The notes: generated by a model from the letters alone, not told the origin. 64,000 nt of DNA from Chloroflexota bacterium (GCA_947475545.1 CANJLL010000007.1:120870-184869); one strand, 5' to 3'; shown: positions 49,611 through 59,464, numbered from the stretch's first letter. Program-made: numbers and translations.

Positions 49611-50741
49611 CTATGCGGAGGAACTGGCGAGGGCGTGGCTGATCCGTTCGACTTCGTCGTCGGTCAGGTCGGGGAAGCAGGGCACCGTCAGGACCTCCGC
49701 CACGGCGCGCTCCGTCTCGGGCAAGGCCGACCGGCGGGCGGGCGAAGGCAGGCCCGGTTGGCGGTGGTCGGGGACCGGATAGTGGACATCGGTTCCCACG
49801 CCTGCTGCATGGAGCCGGGCGCGCAGGTCGTCACGACGAGTCGACCGGACCACGGCCAGATGCGCGACGGTCGGGACGCCCGCGCCGGTAACCATCGTGA
49901 CATCCGGAGCCCCGGTTGACAGGAGCGCAGCCGCATAGTGGTCCACGATTGCGCGGCGACGCTCGTTCCAGGCGTCAACGCGGCGCAGCCCGATTCGGAG
50001 GATGGCTGCCTGGACCTCGTCGAGCCGGCTGTTCCGACCAAGCGGGTCCTGCACGGTGTAGCGAGTGCTCCAGCCGTACTGTCGGAGCGACCTGACGCGG
50101 GCGGCAATCCCCGGGTCATCCGTCGCGACCGCGCCACCATCGCCGGCGGTGCCCAGGTTCTTGGTCGGGTAGAAGCTGAGGGTGGCCACATCACCGAAGG
50201 CCCCCGCCCGCCGGCCGTCCCGCTCACCGCCGATCGCCTGCGCGCAGTCCTCCACGACGGCGATGCCGCGGCCCCGGCACAGCGCGGTGATGGTGGCTGC
50301 ATCGGCTACGTTGCCATACAGGTGGGTGACCACGACGGCCCGCGTCTCTGGCCCTAGCACGGCCTCCACGGTCGCGGGCGTGACCACCTGGGAGGAACGA
50401 TCGACGTCGGCGTAGACGACGCGACAGCCCAGCTGCAGCGCGGCGTTGGTGGCATAGCCACCTGCGTTGGCCGCCGTGACCACCTCGGCGCCGGAGCCGC
50501 AGCCGACTGCCTGGAGCGCCAGGACGAGGGCATCGGTCCCGCTGGCCACCCCGCAGGCGTAGCCCAGGCCCAGGAAGGCCGCCAGCTCGGCCTCGAAGGC
50601 GTCGTGCTCGGGGCCACGGATGTACCAGCCGCTGGCAAGGACCCGGGCGGCGGCCTCGGCTACCTCGGGATCCGTAGCGAGCCACGAGCGCCGGAGGTCG
50701 GCAAGGGGGATGGGCCGGGATACCGGTCGGGAGCCACTCAT
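49611..50741 (-). CDS. DegT/DnrJ/EryC1 aminotransferase (sugar aminotransferase, QdtB/FdtB-like)
   Basis: A 376-residue PLP-dependent enzyme of the sugar aminotransferase family. Features: IPLADLRRSWLATDPEV, the substrate-entry segment SGWYIRGPEHDAFEAELAAFLG, GVASGTDALVLALQAVG, VVEDCAQAIGGERDGRRAG and the PLP lysine in SFYPTKNLGTAGDGG. This fits a dTDP-3-keto-6-deoxyhexose 3-aminotransferase, pairing with the WxcM-type ketoisomerase/acyltransferase 2.4 kb away. ATG 50741 begins the conserved N-terminus; no strong ribosome binding site is seen. The giant GT-C gene ends 121 nt upstream on the same strand. Confidence 0.9.
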   Translation of the reverse strand: MSGSRPVSRPIPLADLRRSWLATDPEVAEAAARVLASGWYIRGPEHDAFEAELAAFLGLGYACGVASGTDALVLALQAVGCGSGAEVVTAANAGGYATNAALQLGCRVVYADVDRSSQVVTPATVEAVLGPETRAVVVTHLYGNVADAATITALCRGRGIAVVEDCAQAIGGERDGRRAGAFGDVATLSFYPTKNLGTAGDGGAVATDDPGIAARVRSLRQYGWSTRYTVQDPLGRNSRLDEVQAAILRIGLRRVDAWNERRRAIVDHYAAALLSTGAPDVTMVTGAGVPTVAHLAVVRSTRRDDLRARLHAAGVGTDVHYPVPDHRQPGLPSPARRSALPETERAVAEVLTVPCFPDLTDDEVERISHALASSSA

Positions 50742-50862
50742 ACCGAGGCCGCCTCGAGCGGTGCGGGGCCTGTCGTGTACACGGCCAGAGGGAGCGGGTG
50801 TCGGCGAGGCCGTAGGGGGCCCAGGGCCGCGACGGGCGGCGACGAGGCCTGGACGCTGGCCA

Positions 50863-53800
50863 TCAGTCGTGGGCCAATCGCGAGCCAAGGGACCACCGAG
50901 AACCTCTGCGCTGCACCAGGAGGCCGGCCGCGAGCAGCGGCGTCCCGACGACCACCGGCACCAGCCCGTATTTGACCACGTCCGCCAGCGGTGCCACGCG
51001 GAGCGCCCAGAAGCTGAACCACGCGGTGGCGTCCGCCGCGATGACGACGAAAGGAAGCTGCCAGACCCACCCGGCGGCCACGATGAGCAGCGTGGGGACC
51101 AGCCCGACCGCCTGCGGCTCGACCAGGCGGAGGACGCAGGCGGCAAGGAGCAGGCCCGCCGGCATGAGAATCCGGTCGGTGTCGCCGCCGCTCAGGAGCG
51201 AGACGGCGATGAAGACGATGGCCGTGACGGCGAACACGCGACTGGCATCGTCACGCCGGATCCTCCGCCACCAGGCAGCGGCGGCGATCCCGAGCGGTCC
51301 CAGGCCGAGCAGGATCATCACCACGAACCGGAAGAACATGTCCGGATCGCCGAAGTTCAGGCCGATCCACCGGCTGACGACACCGATCACGGACTCGTGC
51401 TCGACGCTCGCCGTTGGCTGGGAGAAGGCGATCCACAGCCCCACGGCGCTGGCCACCGCGATCGGCACAACGGTCCGCCACGGCCGCCGATCGATAGCGC
51501 AGACCAGGAGCGCCGAAAGGGTCAGGATGACCGGCACGTTCTCGCGAGTGATCGCCCCCGCGAATGCTGCAGACGCCACGACCCAGATCCAGCGGGTATC
51601 CCCTCTCGTCGCGATGAGCGCCAGGCAGCCGATGAACAGCTCCAGGAGGGCCAGGAAGTCGGTCAGGACGGGGTAGGTGAGGTAGAGGTGGAGCGTGTTG
51701 CGATTGCCCAGGAACACCAGGGCCGCCAGCGCGATGACGAGGCTTCGCAGGGAGCCACGACCAGACTGTGCACGGACGCCGGCGACACACAGCACGACGA
51801 ACGTCACGAGGGTTGCCGCCAGCACCACCGCGTTGACGACGGCGAACCCATCGGCTCCCAGGAGCCCGAGGCCCCGGACGAGGTCGGGCAGGAGGATCCG
51901 GCGACTGAAGGGCTCGACGGCCAGCTGGCCGGCCGCCATCAGGCAGTACTGGCCCCCGTCCCCACCGCAACCGGCCCGGAGGTCGATCCGAACGGCGGTC
52001 AGCAGCTGGAAGGCGGCGCTGCCGACGGCCACAAGGAGCACGAGCGCGGCGGGCCACGTGACCATGGCGGATCGCCCGCCGCCCCACGGCAGCCGCGCGC
52101 CCCAGCCTGCGACTCTGTCCCGCATCCCGACGCCGGGCCGACCGGGACCCGGCCGCCCGGGACCACCTGGCGCGTGCTTCCGGAAGGCGAGGACCGTTAC
52201 CGCCATCAGGGCGACCACGATCCCCAGCGGCGCCCAGGCCGGCCCCAGGTACGGGATCGTCGAATCCGGAACTTGGCGCGTGAACCAGCCCAGGTATGCC
52301 CAGGCCATCGCCCAGCCGTTGACGACCACGCCCACGCCGATGGCCATCCACGCGCCGCGACCCAGCCGACCGCGGAGCCCGCGGGCCGCCAGGAGGATCA
52401 GGAACGGATACGCCTCCTGGGCCGTCCGGAAGCCGAACTGGTCGCCGCCGGCATCCGCGTAGATCAGGGTCGGCACCATGATCAGCCCGACTGACACCCA
52501 TGCGCCGAGGTTGAACCAGTCCGGCCGCCAGGACCGGACGGCCCAGAGCAGGATCGGCGACGTCAGGAGGATGGAGGGCCCGCCGTCGATCCGGGGCCGG
52601 AACCAGGGGAAGCCGCTGATCCTGTCGGCGCCGGACAGGAAGAGCGCGGCGACGTCGTTCGGCAGGTAGGCGACGTTGAACAGGCCGAATCGGAAGCGCG
52701 GGTCACTCAGGCTGTTCAGGAGGCCGTAGCCGATCTCGAACGGCGAGCCGAACCGCGCGAGGTTGTAGCCCATGTCGGCGAGCCCCGGGATGGCCAGGCC
52801 TGCCAGCATCGGGAGCCCGAGGCGCGCCAGGCGACGGCGGTCCAACCCGTCAAGCCGCGCGGTACGGCCCCGTCCACGGAGCCCGCCGAACGACTCTCGC
52901 CCGCCGCTGCCCTCGCGGATGGCACGATCCACGAGGTAGGCGACGAAGAACGGCAGCGCGAGCAGGAGGGTCATCCGGGTCGTGATGGCCGCGGCGTACA
53001 GCAGGCCGACAAGGAACATGGGCCCGCGCCGCTGCGCGACCAGGATCGCCAGGAACATGAAGAACATCGCCACGACGTGTTCGAAGTGCCAGGCGGTCCC
53101 CAGTTGCGCGGAAAACCACGTGATGGTCCCGGCCCCAAAGGCCAGGCCCAGCACGATCCGCTCGCGGACGCCGACGCCCATCCGGCCGAGAATCGCCGCG
53201 AGCAGGGCGACATTGGCAGCCCCGAGCACGATCGACATGGTCGACTGCTCCAGGCCGGGCCCCGCGACGAGGACGAAGGGGACCAACAGCACGGCGGGGG
53301 CGGGCGGGTACGGGACGTAGAAGAGCCCGTTTCGCGGGATCAGCTCCACCATCCACGAGAAGGAGGCGGACAGGCCGGTGCGGCCATGGAGGAATGCATC
53401 GGCCAGGGGTACGAAGTAGTCAAGGCCGGCCTTGCGACCGTGGTTGACGAAGGCGTACAGCACGACGAAGGCGACGAACAGGCCGGCTGGAATCCAGGCG
53501 GACGCGATCGTGCGAGACGGTGATTCCAGCCGTTCGCGCGCGGCCGCCACGGGCGTGGCCATCGGCGCACGGTGGTCACCCTGCCGGCGGGCGGACCGGC
53601 GGTAGGAACCGCCGTGGGGCAACTTGTGCGCCGGCAGTTCCGGGGATCTCGGCCTTGTCGCGGGATTCGGCGGTGTCGCCGGTGCCGGGGGTTCCTGCGC
53701 TGCTTCGTCCGGTGGGGTGCCACCTGCGCCGGCCGGGCCGCCGGGTGCCGCCGCGGCGTCGAAGGAAGGCGCAGCCCCCTCCTCCGTCGCGCCCGACGGA

Positions 53801-56800
53801 CGACCGGCGCCGGTCGCGAGCTCCTGGCCGGACCCCTCCGGGCGCGCCGTGCCAGCGCCGAGTGATCGGACGCGGCCTGCGACATCCAGCCCGCCGAGGC
53901 CCGCGGGCAGCGCGGGCAACAGGGCCAGCCCGCGTCCCCGGCGACCTGCCACCCAGGCCACCGCGACGCCAAGGAGTGTCACCGCGACGGCCCCCACGGA
54001 GAGCAGCGGGGTCGCGACTGAGGGCGCCGTGTTCGAGCCGAACGTGAAGCTGCCATCCCAGGTCGGCAGCAGGCCCTGGAAGATCAGCGGCCAGCCGCTC
54101 GGGAGTCGCCAGGCGGAGATGCCTGGCAGGAGGACGACGAACGCCACGGCCGCCACGGCCACGATCGCAGCAACCAGCCGCCGTGGATCCCGGGTCCTCC
54201 GGATCAGCCAGGCCGCGATGAGCGACCCTGCCAACCACAGGCCGATCGGGAAGACGAGGTCACTCCCCGACCGCGTGCACTCAAAGGCGGCTGGGTTGCG
54301 CTGGGAGACGCCTGCCATCGCGCACAGGCCACCTCGGAAGATCCAGAGGAGAGCGGGCGCCATGAGGGTCGCGGCGAATGCGATCCGGGCGAGCAGCACA
54401 GTACGCCGCGAGATCCCGTCCCAGACGTCGGCCAGGAAGTGTGCCAGCAGGAGGTACGCGAACGGCAGCGCCGTGTACCAGTGGTAGTTGTACGTGACGC
54501 GGTCGATCCGGGCCCACGGGAGCCAGAGGCTGAGCATCATGGTGACGACGACCGCCAGCGAGGCGCTCCTGCGGCGCCAGGCCTGCCACGCACCATAGGC
54601 GACGGCAGGGACAGACAGCCAGAGCAGGACCGGGTTGCCGGTCAGCAGGATCAGCGCCTGTGACCCGTCACTGAACGTGTCGTAGTAGCCCCAGATTGGC
54701 CGCAGGCCGAACGGCCAGGCCCACCATGGCGACGACATGCCATGGGGGGTCCGCAGGTTGTTGTGATAGGCGTACATCTGTGCCTGGAGGTCCAGGAACG
54801 TCTGCCCGGTGTGGCCCGCCGGCCAGCCCGGGAAGAGCTGCGGGCTGCCGCTCGCCCAGAAGGCCCACGGGACGTACGAGGCCACGTACACGACCACGGG
54901 CAGCAGTGCCAGGCAGGCAAGGGCCCAGGCGAAGGGGAGGCCGTATCGGTGGCGGGGATCCAGCCAGCCAGGCCCCGGCGCGGTCCCCGGAACGGTCCCG
55001 TCCACCTCTGCAGAGGCGCGATCGCCGCGCCATGACCAGCGGGCGGGCCACTCGCGGGCGACGACCACGGCCGCCACGGCGACCAGCGCCAGCATGATCG
55101 CGGGAAAGGCGAGGTTGGCCGGTTGGCCGGCCAGTGCCTGGAAGCCCAGGACGCCGGTCAGGCCGATCAGGCCCAGCAGCAGGAGGCGCCGACCCGGCGG
55201 CGTCCGCGACAGGACCACGAGGATCGCGCCGCCCATCGCGTAGGCGCCCACCCACTTGGTCGCGAACGCCAGGCCCAGCAGGACGCCGACGAGGGGCAGC
55301 CCGGCGAGCAACCCGACCCGCGCCCAGCGCCCGGCTGTCGGCCCGCGGATCAGGGCGACCAGCAGGGTGACCGCGGCCACGATGAAGAAGCCCAGGATCG
55401 AGTCGTTCATGCCGATCCGGCCCTGCGAGAAGAGGAGGCCGTCGAGGGCTATGAAGATGCCGAGCAGGGTCGCGATCGACCGGCGCCGGAAGAGCAGGCG
55501 GGCGAGCCCATACATGAGACCGGCCGTCAGGGCGCCCAGCACCACGCCGGGCAATCGCCAGGCGAAGGCGTGCCCACCGATGTCGACGATCGCCACGTCC
55601 CCCCCGGCGGAGAACGCGAGCGCGTGCTGCCGATCGAGGTCCGGGGTCGACGGCTCCACGTCGAGGACCCACGCGCTCGGCTGGAACGGGAGCGTGGCGT
55701 CGGCGAAGACCGAATCCGTGTGTGGCTCGACGACGTAGATGGTGGGTTGACCTGAGGGCGTCCGGCCCAGGACATGGACCATGTTCGACGGTGCGTCCCA
55801 GCGCACCTCGGTAACAGGCCCGGGCATGGGAAAGACGTCGGCAGAGGTGAGCTTCCCGTCGTTGCCGACAGCCACCTGGGCCATGCGGTTGCCATCGAGG
55901 GCCACGTAGAGGGCAGGATTGGGCAACGTGTCCTTGTTGCCCCACCCGGCCGGGCTACCGTCCACGAAGGCGAGCCCCAGCGCCTTGCCCGCCAGCGGCG
56001 TGACCCCGATCAGGGACAGGTTGGTCGGATTGATCTCGAGCAGGCCGTCCGGAACCGCAGCGATGACCCGAGTCCCGCCGGTCGACGGGATCGCGACGAG
56101 ACCGCCGATGTCGCGGACGGTCGTGGTTCGGAGGACCTCACCCGTCTGGCCGTCGACCAGCCGGAGGATGCCCCGGTCGGATTCGGCCAGGAGCCGGTCA
56201 CGGCCCACGACCCACAGTCGGCGGACAGGGGCGTCCATCGTCCCGATCGGGGTCGCGGCCACCACCGGGGCCCCAGCGCGGGCCGCCTCGTCGAGCGCCG
56301 CGCCCGGGACTGCGAGGATCCGCCCAGAGGCAGTGCCCGCGTAGAGGCGATCGGCCTGAGCGTCGAAGGCAACGGCCTGGGCGCCGGGGGCGGTCACCTG
56401 GAGCCACGCTGAGAGGTCGCCGTGCCGCGCCACCCTGATGCCGTCGCCGGTGGCGATGGCGATCCGATCGCCGGCTGGCGCCGTCGCCGACCCGCCGGCC
56501 ACGACCGGCTGGAGCGCAACGTCGGTGACCGGGGCACCAACCGACGCCCGGGCCACGACGCGATCGTCGCCGAGGGCCATGAGGCTGGCGGCCATGATGT
56601 ACTTCGATACGTGCGGGTGGGTCCACTCGAAGATGTTCGAGGGGATGCCGTACTTCCAGGCCCGCAGGAACTCGGTGGCCGTCGACGGGTAGTAGAGCTC
56701 GTCGAAGTACATCGTCCGCGGGGTGTCGAGCCGGTAGGCCCGCATCGTGAACGTGACAAGGACGAGGGCGACGATTGCCAGCAGGTCGCGGCGATCGAGG

Positions 56801-58689
56801 CGTCGGCCGCGGCCGGCGGGCAACCTTCCGGAGTCCGTGCCCTCGGTCTCGTCGGGAAGTCCCGGGGGCGCTGGCGGCGGCATACGGGCCGCGAGCGTCG
56901 CCGTGGCTACCTGCAGCGCGGCCCACCAGCCGGCAGGCCCGGCAGTGATCACGGCGACCGGGCGGGCACCGCTCAGCCGGGCGGCGGGTGCTCCGGGTTC
57001 GAGCGCCAGTGAGGACTCCGGCCCGGCGGCGGCCTCGTCGCCGCCGGGCCCCCGGACCGGCTCCATTGCCGCAGGTGGCGGAGGAGCCTGCCCCGGGCGG
57101 CCCACGAGCGCCGCCAGGCCCGACTGGCGAACCGTCCGCGCTGCGGGCGTGCCGACAGTCCGGACCCACGCGCCGAGGAGCGCGAGGAACAAGGCCGTAT
57201 TGCCCAAGGAGACGAGGATCACCACCGGGTCGGAACGGGCCAGGTCCCCAACTGGCCAGCCGACCATGCCCGGCGTGCCGAAACCATCGCGGGCAAGGGT
57301 CGCGACTGCGTGGAGGTTGACCGCGCCCAGCACCCCGACCAGCACGAACCACCATCGCCACCGCACCGAGGTCGCGGCGAAGAGGACGGCAGTGACCAGC
57401 GCGGGGTATTGATAGCGCTCGTGCACCCGTGTCGGGAGGGCGAAGAATGCGAGGGCGACAACCGTGAATCCAAGCAGGATCGCGGTCCGGTCATCGCGCA
57501 CCAGGAGGACGGCGGCGACGACGATTGCGGCAAGCACCAGGAGGCCGGACCCGATCGCGACGGCCGGAACGCCGCCGGCAACTGCCAGCGTGTCGTACGT
57601 CCACAGGAACGTTCGGCTCAGCTCGTGGAAGAGTGGCGTAGGGCCCACCAGAGCCCACAGGTTGAAAGCGTTGGCAGTCAGGACGTTCCGGGCGTCCGCC
57701 AGCCCCGAGACGAGTGCCACGTAGCCGCGGAGATGGTCCACCAGCGGCAGGCCGGTCACGGTGCCGGAGGCGAGTCGCCAGATGTCGAACGGTGCGAGCA
57801 GGAGGGCGGCCGTCGCGAGGCCGGCGAGGGCGCTCGATGCAAGTCGCTCGGGACCCTGCCGACGCGTCAGGAGTCCTCGGAATCCATCGTCGAGGGCCGC
57901 CAGCCGGCTGCCTCGACTGAACGATGGCACAGGGCCCGAGCCGATGCGGAGCAGGTGTCGTCGCAGCAGGACCGGGCCAAGGACCGCGAGGACGATGGCG
58001 TACTGCGGCTTGGTCAGGATGGCCAGGACGGCCGCAACCGTAGCCGCCTCGCTCCAACCACGCACCAGGAAGAGCAGCGCCGCGAGGAGGATGCCGGTGC
58101 CGATGGCATCCATCTGCCCCCAGATCGCCGAGTCGTACCAGGTGAGCGGTACGAAGAGGAAGAGCGCGGCGGCGACGAGCCCCGCCCGCTCGCCGGCTCG
58201 GGCGCGCACCTCCCTGGCCACGGTGAGGGCAACCAGCACGTCCGCGACCACCGGGGGCAGCTTGACCAGGACTCGGACGACGTCCGTCGCGGGTGCGCCT
58301 GAGATGGCGGCGAGGCCCTTGCCGACGATGCCGATGGGCCACAAGAGGAAGAGCCAGACGGGAGGGTAGGAGTCAGTGCCGGCCTGCTGGTAGAACGTCC
58401 CCGGACCCGACTGCGCCATCGTAAGGGCCCACTTGGTGAAGAGAGTCAGGTCGGCGGCCAGACCCTCACCAGGGGCGACGACGAACGCCAGCACCAGTCG
58501 GAGGACCAGACCGGCGGCGAGCAGCAGCGCGAGGGCCGGCACCCCGCGGATGACCGGGCCGGCCCGGTCATCCGCGGACACGACAACGTGACCCGGCGCC
58601 GAACTGGAAGATGACAAGACGCGATGGCTCCGATAAGTGTGGGTCGTCGAGGCACTATAGCAACCGTCCCGCCGACGTTCGCGGGTCAT
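50863..58689 (-). CDS. Giant membrane polyprotein with four GT-C-like glycosyltransferase modules
   Basis: A single open frame of 2608 codons. Module A (about 1-515) is GT-C-like: DSYPPVWLFLLWP, YDSAIWGQMDAIG, TRVHERYQYP. After a Pro/Ala linker, module B (about 635-1580) is a PMT-type mannosyltransferase with the acidic pair in MYFDELYYPSTA and the TH-PH site in EWTHPHVSKYIMA. About 340 residues (705-1045) of beta-propeller-like sequence are inserted after its first helices. Another low-complexity linker (1590-1709) leads to module C (1710-2170) and module D (2189-2608), both polytopic. No stop or frame change is seen. The start is uncertain: ATG 58689 lies upstream of a TATAGT box, and GTG 58581 sits just before the first helix. 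Confidence 0.85.
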   Translation of the reverse strand: MTRERRRDGCYSASTTHTYRSHRVLSSSSSAPGHVVVSADDRAGPVIRGVPALALLLAAGLVLRLVLAFVVAPGEGLAADLTLFTKWALTMAQSGPGTFYQQAGTDSYPPVWLFLLWPIGIVGKGLAAISGAPATDVVRVLVKLPPVVADVLVALTVAREVRARAGERAGLVAAALFLFVPLTWYDSAIWGQMDAIGTGILLAALLFLVRGWSEAATVAAVLAILTKPQYAIVLAVLGPVLLRRHLLRIGSGPVPSFSRGSRLAALDDGFRGLLTRRQGPERLASSALAGLATAALLLAPFDIWRLASGTVTGLPLVDHLRGYVALVSGLADARNVLTANAFNLWALVGPTPLFHELSRTFLWTYDTLAVAGGVPAVAIGSGLLVLAAIVVAAVLLVRDDRTAILLGFTVVALAFFALPTRVHERYQYPALVTAVLFAATSVRWRWWFVLVGVLGAVNLHAVATLARDGFGTPGMVGWPVGDLARSDPVVILVSLGNTALFLALLGAWVRTVGTPAARTVRQSGLAALVGRPGQAPPPPAAMEPVRGPGGDEAAAGPESSLALEPGAPAARLSGARPVAVITAGPAGWWAALQVATATLAARMPPPAPPGLPDETEGTDSGRLPAGRGRRLDRRDLLAIVALVLVTFTMRAYRLDTPRTMYFDELYYPSTATEFLRAWKYGIPSNIFEWTHPHVSKYIMAASLMALGDDRVVARASVGAPVTDVALQPVVAGGSATAPAGDRIAIATGDGIRVARHGDLSAWLQVTAPGAQAVAFDAQADRLYAGTASGRILAVPGAALDEAARAGAPVVAATPIGTMDAPVRRLWVVGRDRLLAESDRGILRLVDGQTGEVLRTTTVRDIGGLVAIPSTGGTRVIAAVPDGLLEINPTNLSLIGVTPLAGKALGLAFVDGSPAGWGNKDTLPNPALYVALDGNRMAQVAVGNDGKLTSADVFPMPGPVTEVRWDAPSNMVHVLGRTPSGQPTIYVVEPHTDSVFADATLPFQPSAWVLDVEPSTPDLDRQHALAFSAGGDVAIVDIGGHAFAWRLPGVVLGALTAGLMYGLARLLFRRRSIATLLGIFIALDGLLFSQGRIGMNDSILGFFIVAAVTLLVALIRGPTAGRWARVGLLAGLPLVGVLLGLAFATKWVGAYAMGGAILVVLSRTPPGRRLLLLGLIGLTGVLGFQALAGQPANLAFPAIMLALVAVAAVVVAREWPARWSWRGDRASAEVDGTVPGTAPGPGWLDPRHRYGLPFAWALACLALLPVVVYVASYVPWAFWASGSPQLFPGWPAGHTGQTFLDLQAQMYAYHNNLRTPHGMSSPWWAWPFGLRPIWGYYDTFSDGSQALILLTGNPVLLWLSVPAVAYGAWQAWRRRSASLAVVVTMMLSLWLPWARIDRVTYNYHWYTALPFAYLLLAHFLADVWDGISRRTVLLARIAFAATLMAPALLWIFRGGLCAMAGVSQRNPAAFECTRSGSDLVFPIGLWLAGSLIAAWLIRRTRDPRRLVAAIVAVAAVAFVVLLPGISAWRLPSGWPLIFQGLLPTWDGSFTFGSNTAPSVATPLLSVGAVAVTLLGVAVAWVAGRRGRGLALLPALPAGLGGLDVAGRVRSLGAGTARPEGSGQELATGAGRPSGATEEGAAPSFDAAAAPGGPAGAGGTPPDEAAQEPPAPATPPNPATRPRSPELPAHKLPHGGSYRRSARRQGDHRAPMATPVAAARERLESPSRTIASAWIPAGLFVAFVVLYAFVNHGRKAGLDYFVPLADAFLHGRTGLSASFSWMVELIPRNGLFYVPYPPAPAVLLVPFVLVAGPGLEQSTMSIVLGAANVALLAAILGRMGVGVRERIVLGLAFGAGTITWFSAQLGTAWHFEHVVAMFFMFLAILVAQRRGPMFLVGLLYAAAITTRMTLLLALPFFVAYLVDRAIREGSGGRESFGGLRGRGRTARLDGLDRRRLARLGLPMLAGLAIPGLADMGYNLARFGSPFEIGYGLLNSLSDPRFRFGLFNVAYLPNDVAALFLSGADRISGFPWFRPRIDGGPSILLTSPILLWAVRSWRPDWFNLGAWVSVGLIMVPTLIYADAGGDQFGFRTAQEAYPFLILLAARGLRGRLGRGAWMAIGVGVVVNGWAMAWAYLGWFTRQVPDSTIPYLGPAWAPLGIVVALMAVTVLAFRKHAPGGPGRPGPGRPGVGMRDRVAGWGARLPWGGGRSAMVTWPAALVLLVAVGSAAFQLLTAVRIDLRAGCGGDGGQYCLMAAGQLAVEPFSRRILLPDLVRGLGLLGADGFAVVNAVVLAATLVTFVVLCVAGVRAQSGRGSLRSLVIALAALVFLGNRNTLHLYLTYPVLTDFLALLELFIGCLALIATRGDTRWIWVVASAAFAGAITRENVPVILTLSALLVCAIDRRPWRTVVPIAVASAVGLWIAFSQPTASVEHESVIGVVSRWIGLNFGDPDMFFRFVVMILLGLGPLGIAAAAWWRRIRRDDASRVFAVTAIVFIAVSLLSGGDTDRILMPAGLLLAACVLRLVEPQAVGLVPTLLIVAAGWVWQLPFVVIAADATAWFSFWALRVAPLADVVKYGLVPVVVGTPLLAAGLLVQRRGSRWSLGSRLAHD
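58654..58659 (-). promoter_or_regulatory. TATAGT box inside the annotated 5' end of the giant gene
   Basis: TATAGT on the minus strand, 30 nt after ATG 58689. If it is the real -10 box, translation must begin further in, for example at GTG 58581. Confidence 0.35.
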
Positions 58690-58714
58690 GCCTCGACGAT
58701 TCCACCGGGTCCGT

Positions 58715-58720
58715 TAGGAT
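58715..58720 (+). promoter_or_regulatory. Possible -10 box for the TPR lipoprotein (TAGGAT)
   Basis: TAGGAT about 48 nt before ATG 58769; the leader carries AGGAGGA. Confidence 0.4.
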
Positions 58721-58768
58721 TGCGGACGCACGCGATTGCCGCTCTCGGCACGAAGGAGGAAACACCGA

Positions 58769-59431
58769 ATGTTCGACGACTCGCAGGGGCGACCGCGAAC
58801 CCTGGGATCGAGGTCGCGAGGCGGATGGCTGCTGGTCGCCCTCGTCGCCGTGGCCATCGCCGGCTGTGCCCCGGCCAAGACGCCCGCCGACCTGGCCGTG
58901 GACGAGCTGAATGCCGGGCTGGCCGCGCACACGGCCGGCAACGTTGACGAGGCTGTCACCCACTACAGGGCGTGCCTGAAGCAGGACTCGCAGAACCAGT
59001 ACTGCATCTACAACCTCGGCGTCATCGCGCAGGCCAAGGGCAGCCTCGCGGAGGCCGAGAACGGCTATCGCCTGGCCATCCTGATCGATCCCGCCTTCCC
59101 ATCGGCGCTCTTCAACCTGGCGATCATCAGGGCGAACGCCGGATCCACAGCCGAGGCGATCGACCTGTACCGTCGGGTCATCCAGCTCAAGCCGCAGGAC
59201 GTCGGCTCGCATTTGAACCTGGGCCTGCTGCTGCGGGCGCAGGGTGACGTCGCCGCGGGCGAAGCGGAGCTGGCGACCGCCAAGTCGCTGGATCCAAAGG
59301 TCCAGATCCCGCCCTACACGGCACCGGCCACGCCCGCGCCCCAGGTGACGGCGGCGCCGGGAGGCACGGCCGCACCCACGTCCGGCGCCTCCAAGGCGCC
59401 CAGCCCCTCGCCCTCCGCGTCCAAGAAGTAG
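58769..59431 (+). CDS. TPR lipoprotein
   Basis: A 220-residue secreted lipoprotein. A signal sequence (WLLVALVAVAIAGC) ends in a lipobox with Cys33 as the lipidation site. Three or so TPR units follow: ELNAGLAAHTAGNVDEAVTHYRACLK, YCIYNLGVIAQAKGSLAEAENGYRLAIL, ALFNLAIIRANAGSTAEAIDLYRRVIQL and HLNLGLLLRAQGD. The tail is a Pro/Ala/Thr/Ser-rich stretch ending SPSPSASKK. It likely holds a protein complex together at the membrane surface. AGGAGGA stands 7 nt before ATG 58769. It is divergent from the giant glycosyltransferase gene. Confidence 0.88.
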   Translation: MFDDSQGRPRTLGSRSRGGWLLVALVAVAIAGCAPAKTPADLAVDELNAGLAAHTAGNVDEAVTHYRACLKQDSQNQYCIYNLGVIAQAKGSLAEAENGYRLAILIDPAFPSALFNLAIIRANAGSTAEAIDLYRRVIQLKPQDVGSHLNLGLLLRAQGDVAAGEAELATAKSLDPKVQIPPYTAPATPAPQVTAAPGGTAAPTSGASKAPSPSPSASKK

Positions 59432-59436
59432 GCTCG

Positions 59437-59464
59437 GGTCGGGCGGTCGTCCGACCGCCCGACC
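59437..59464. terminator. Strong hairpin between convergent genes
   Basis: A perfect 13-bp stem (GGTCGGGCGGTCG with its complement) and 2-nt loop, starting 5 nt after the TPR lipoprotein stop. No T tract. It could serve that gene and, being symmetric, possibly the large surface protein gene as well. Confidence 0.6.

Noticed and set aside
50863..58689. Four separate adjacent glycosyltransferase genes
   Set aside because: The frame has no stop codon and no shift between modules, and linker codons keep GC-rich third positions. Internal starts remain possible, for example ATG 53562 before module C and ATG 52125 before module D, so this is noted rather than excluded entirely.
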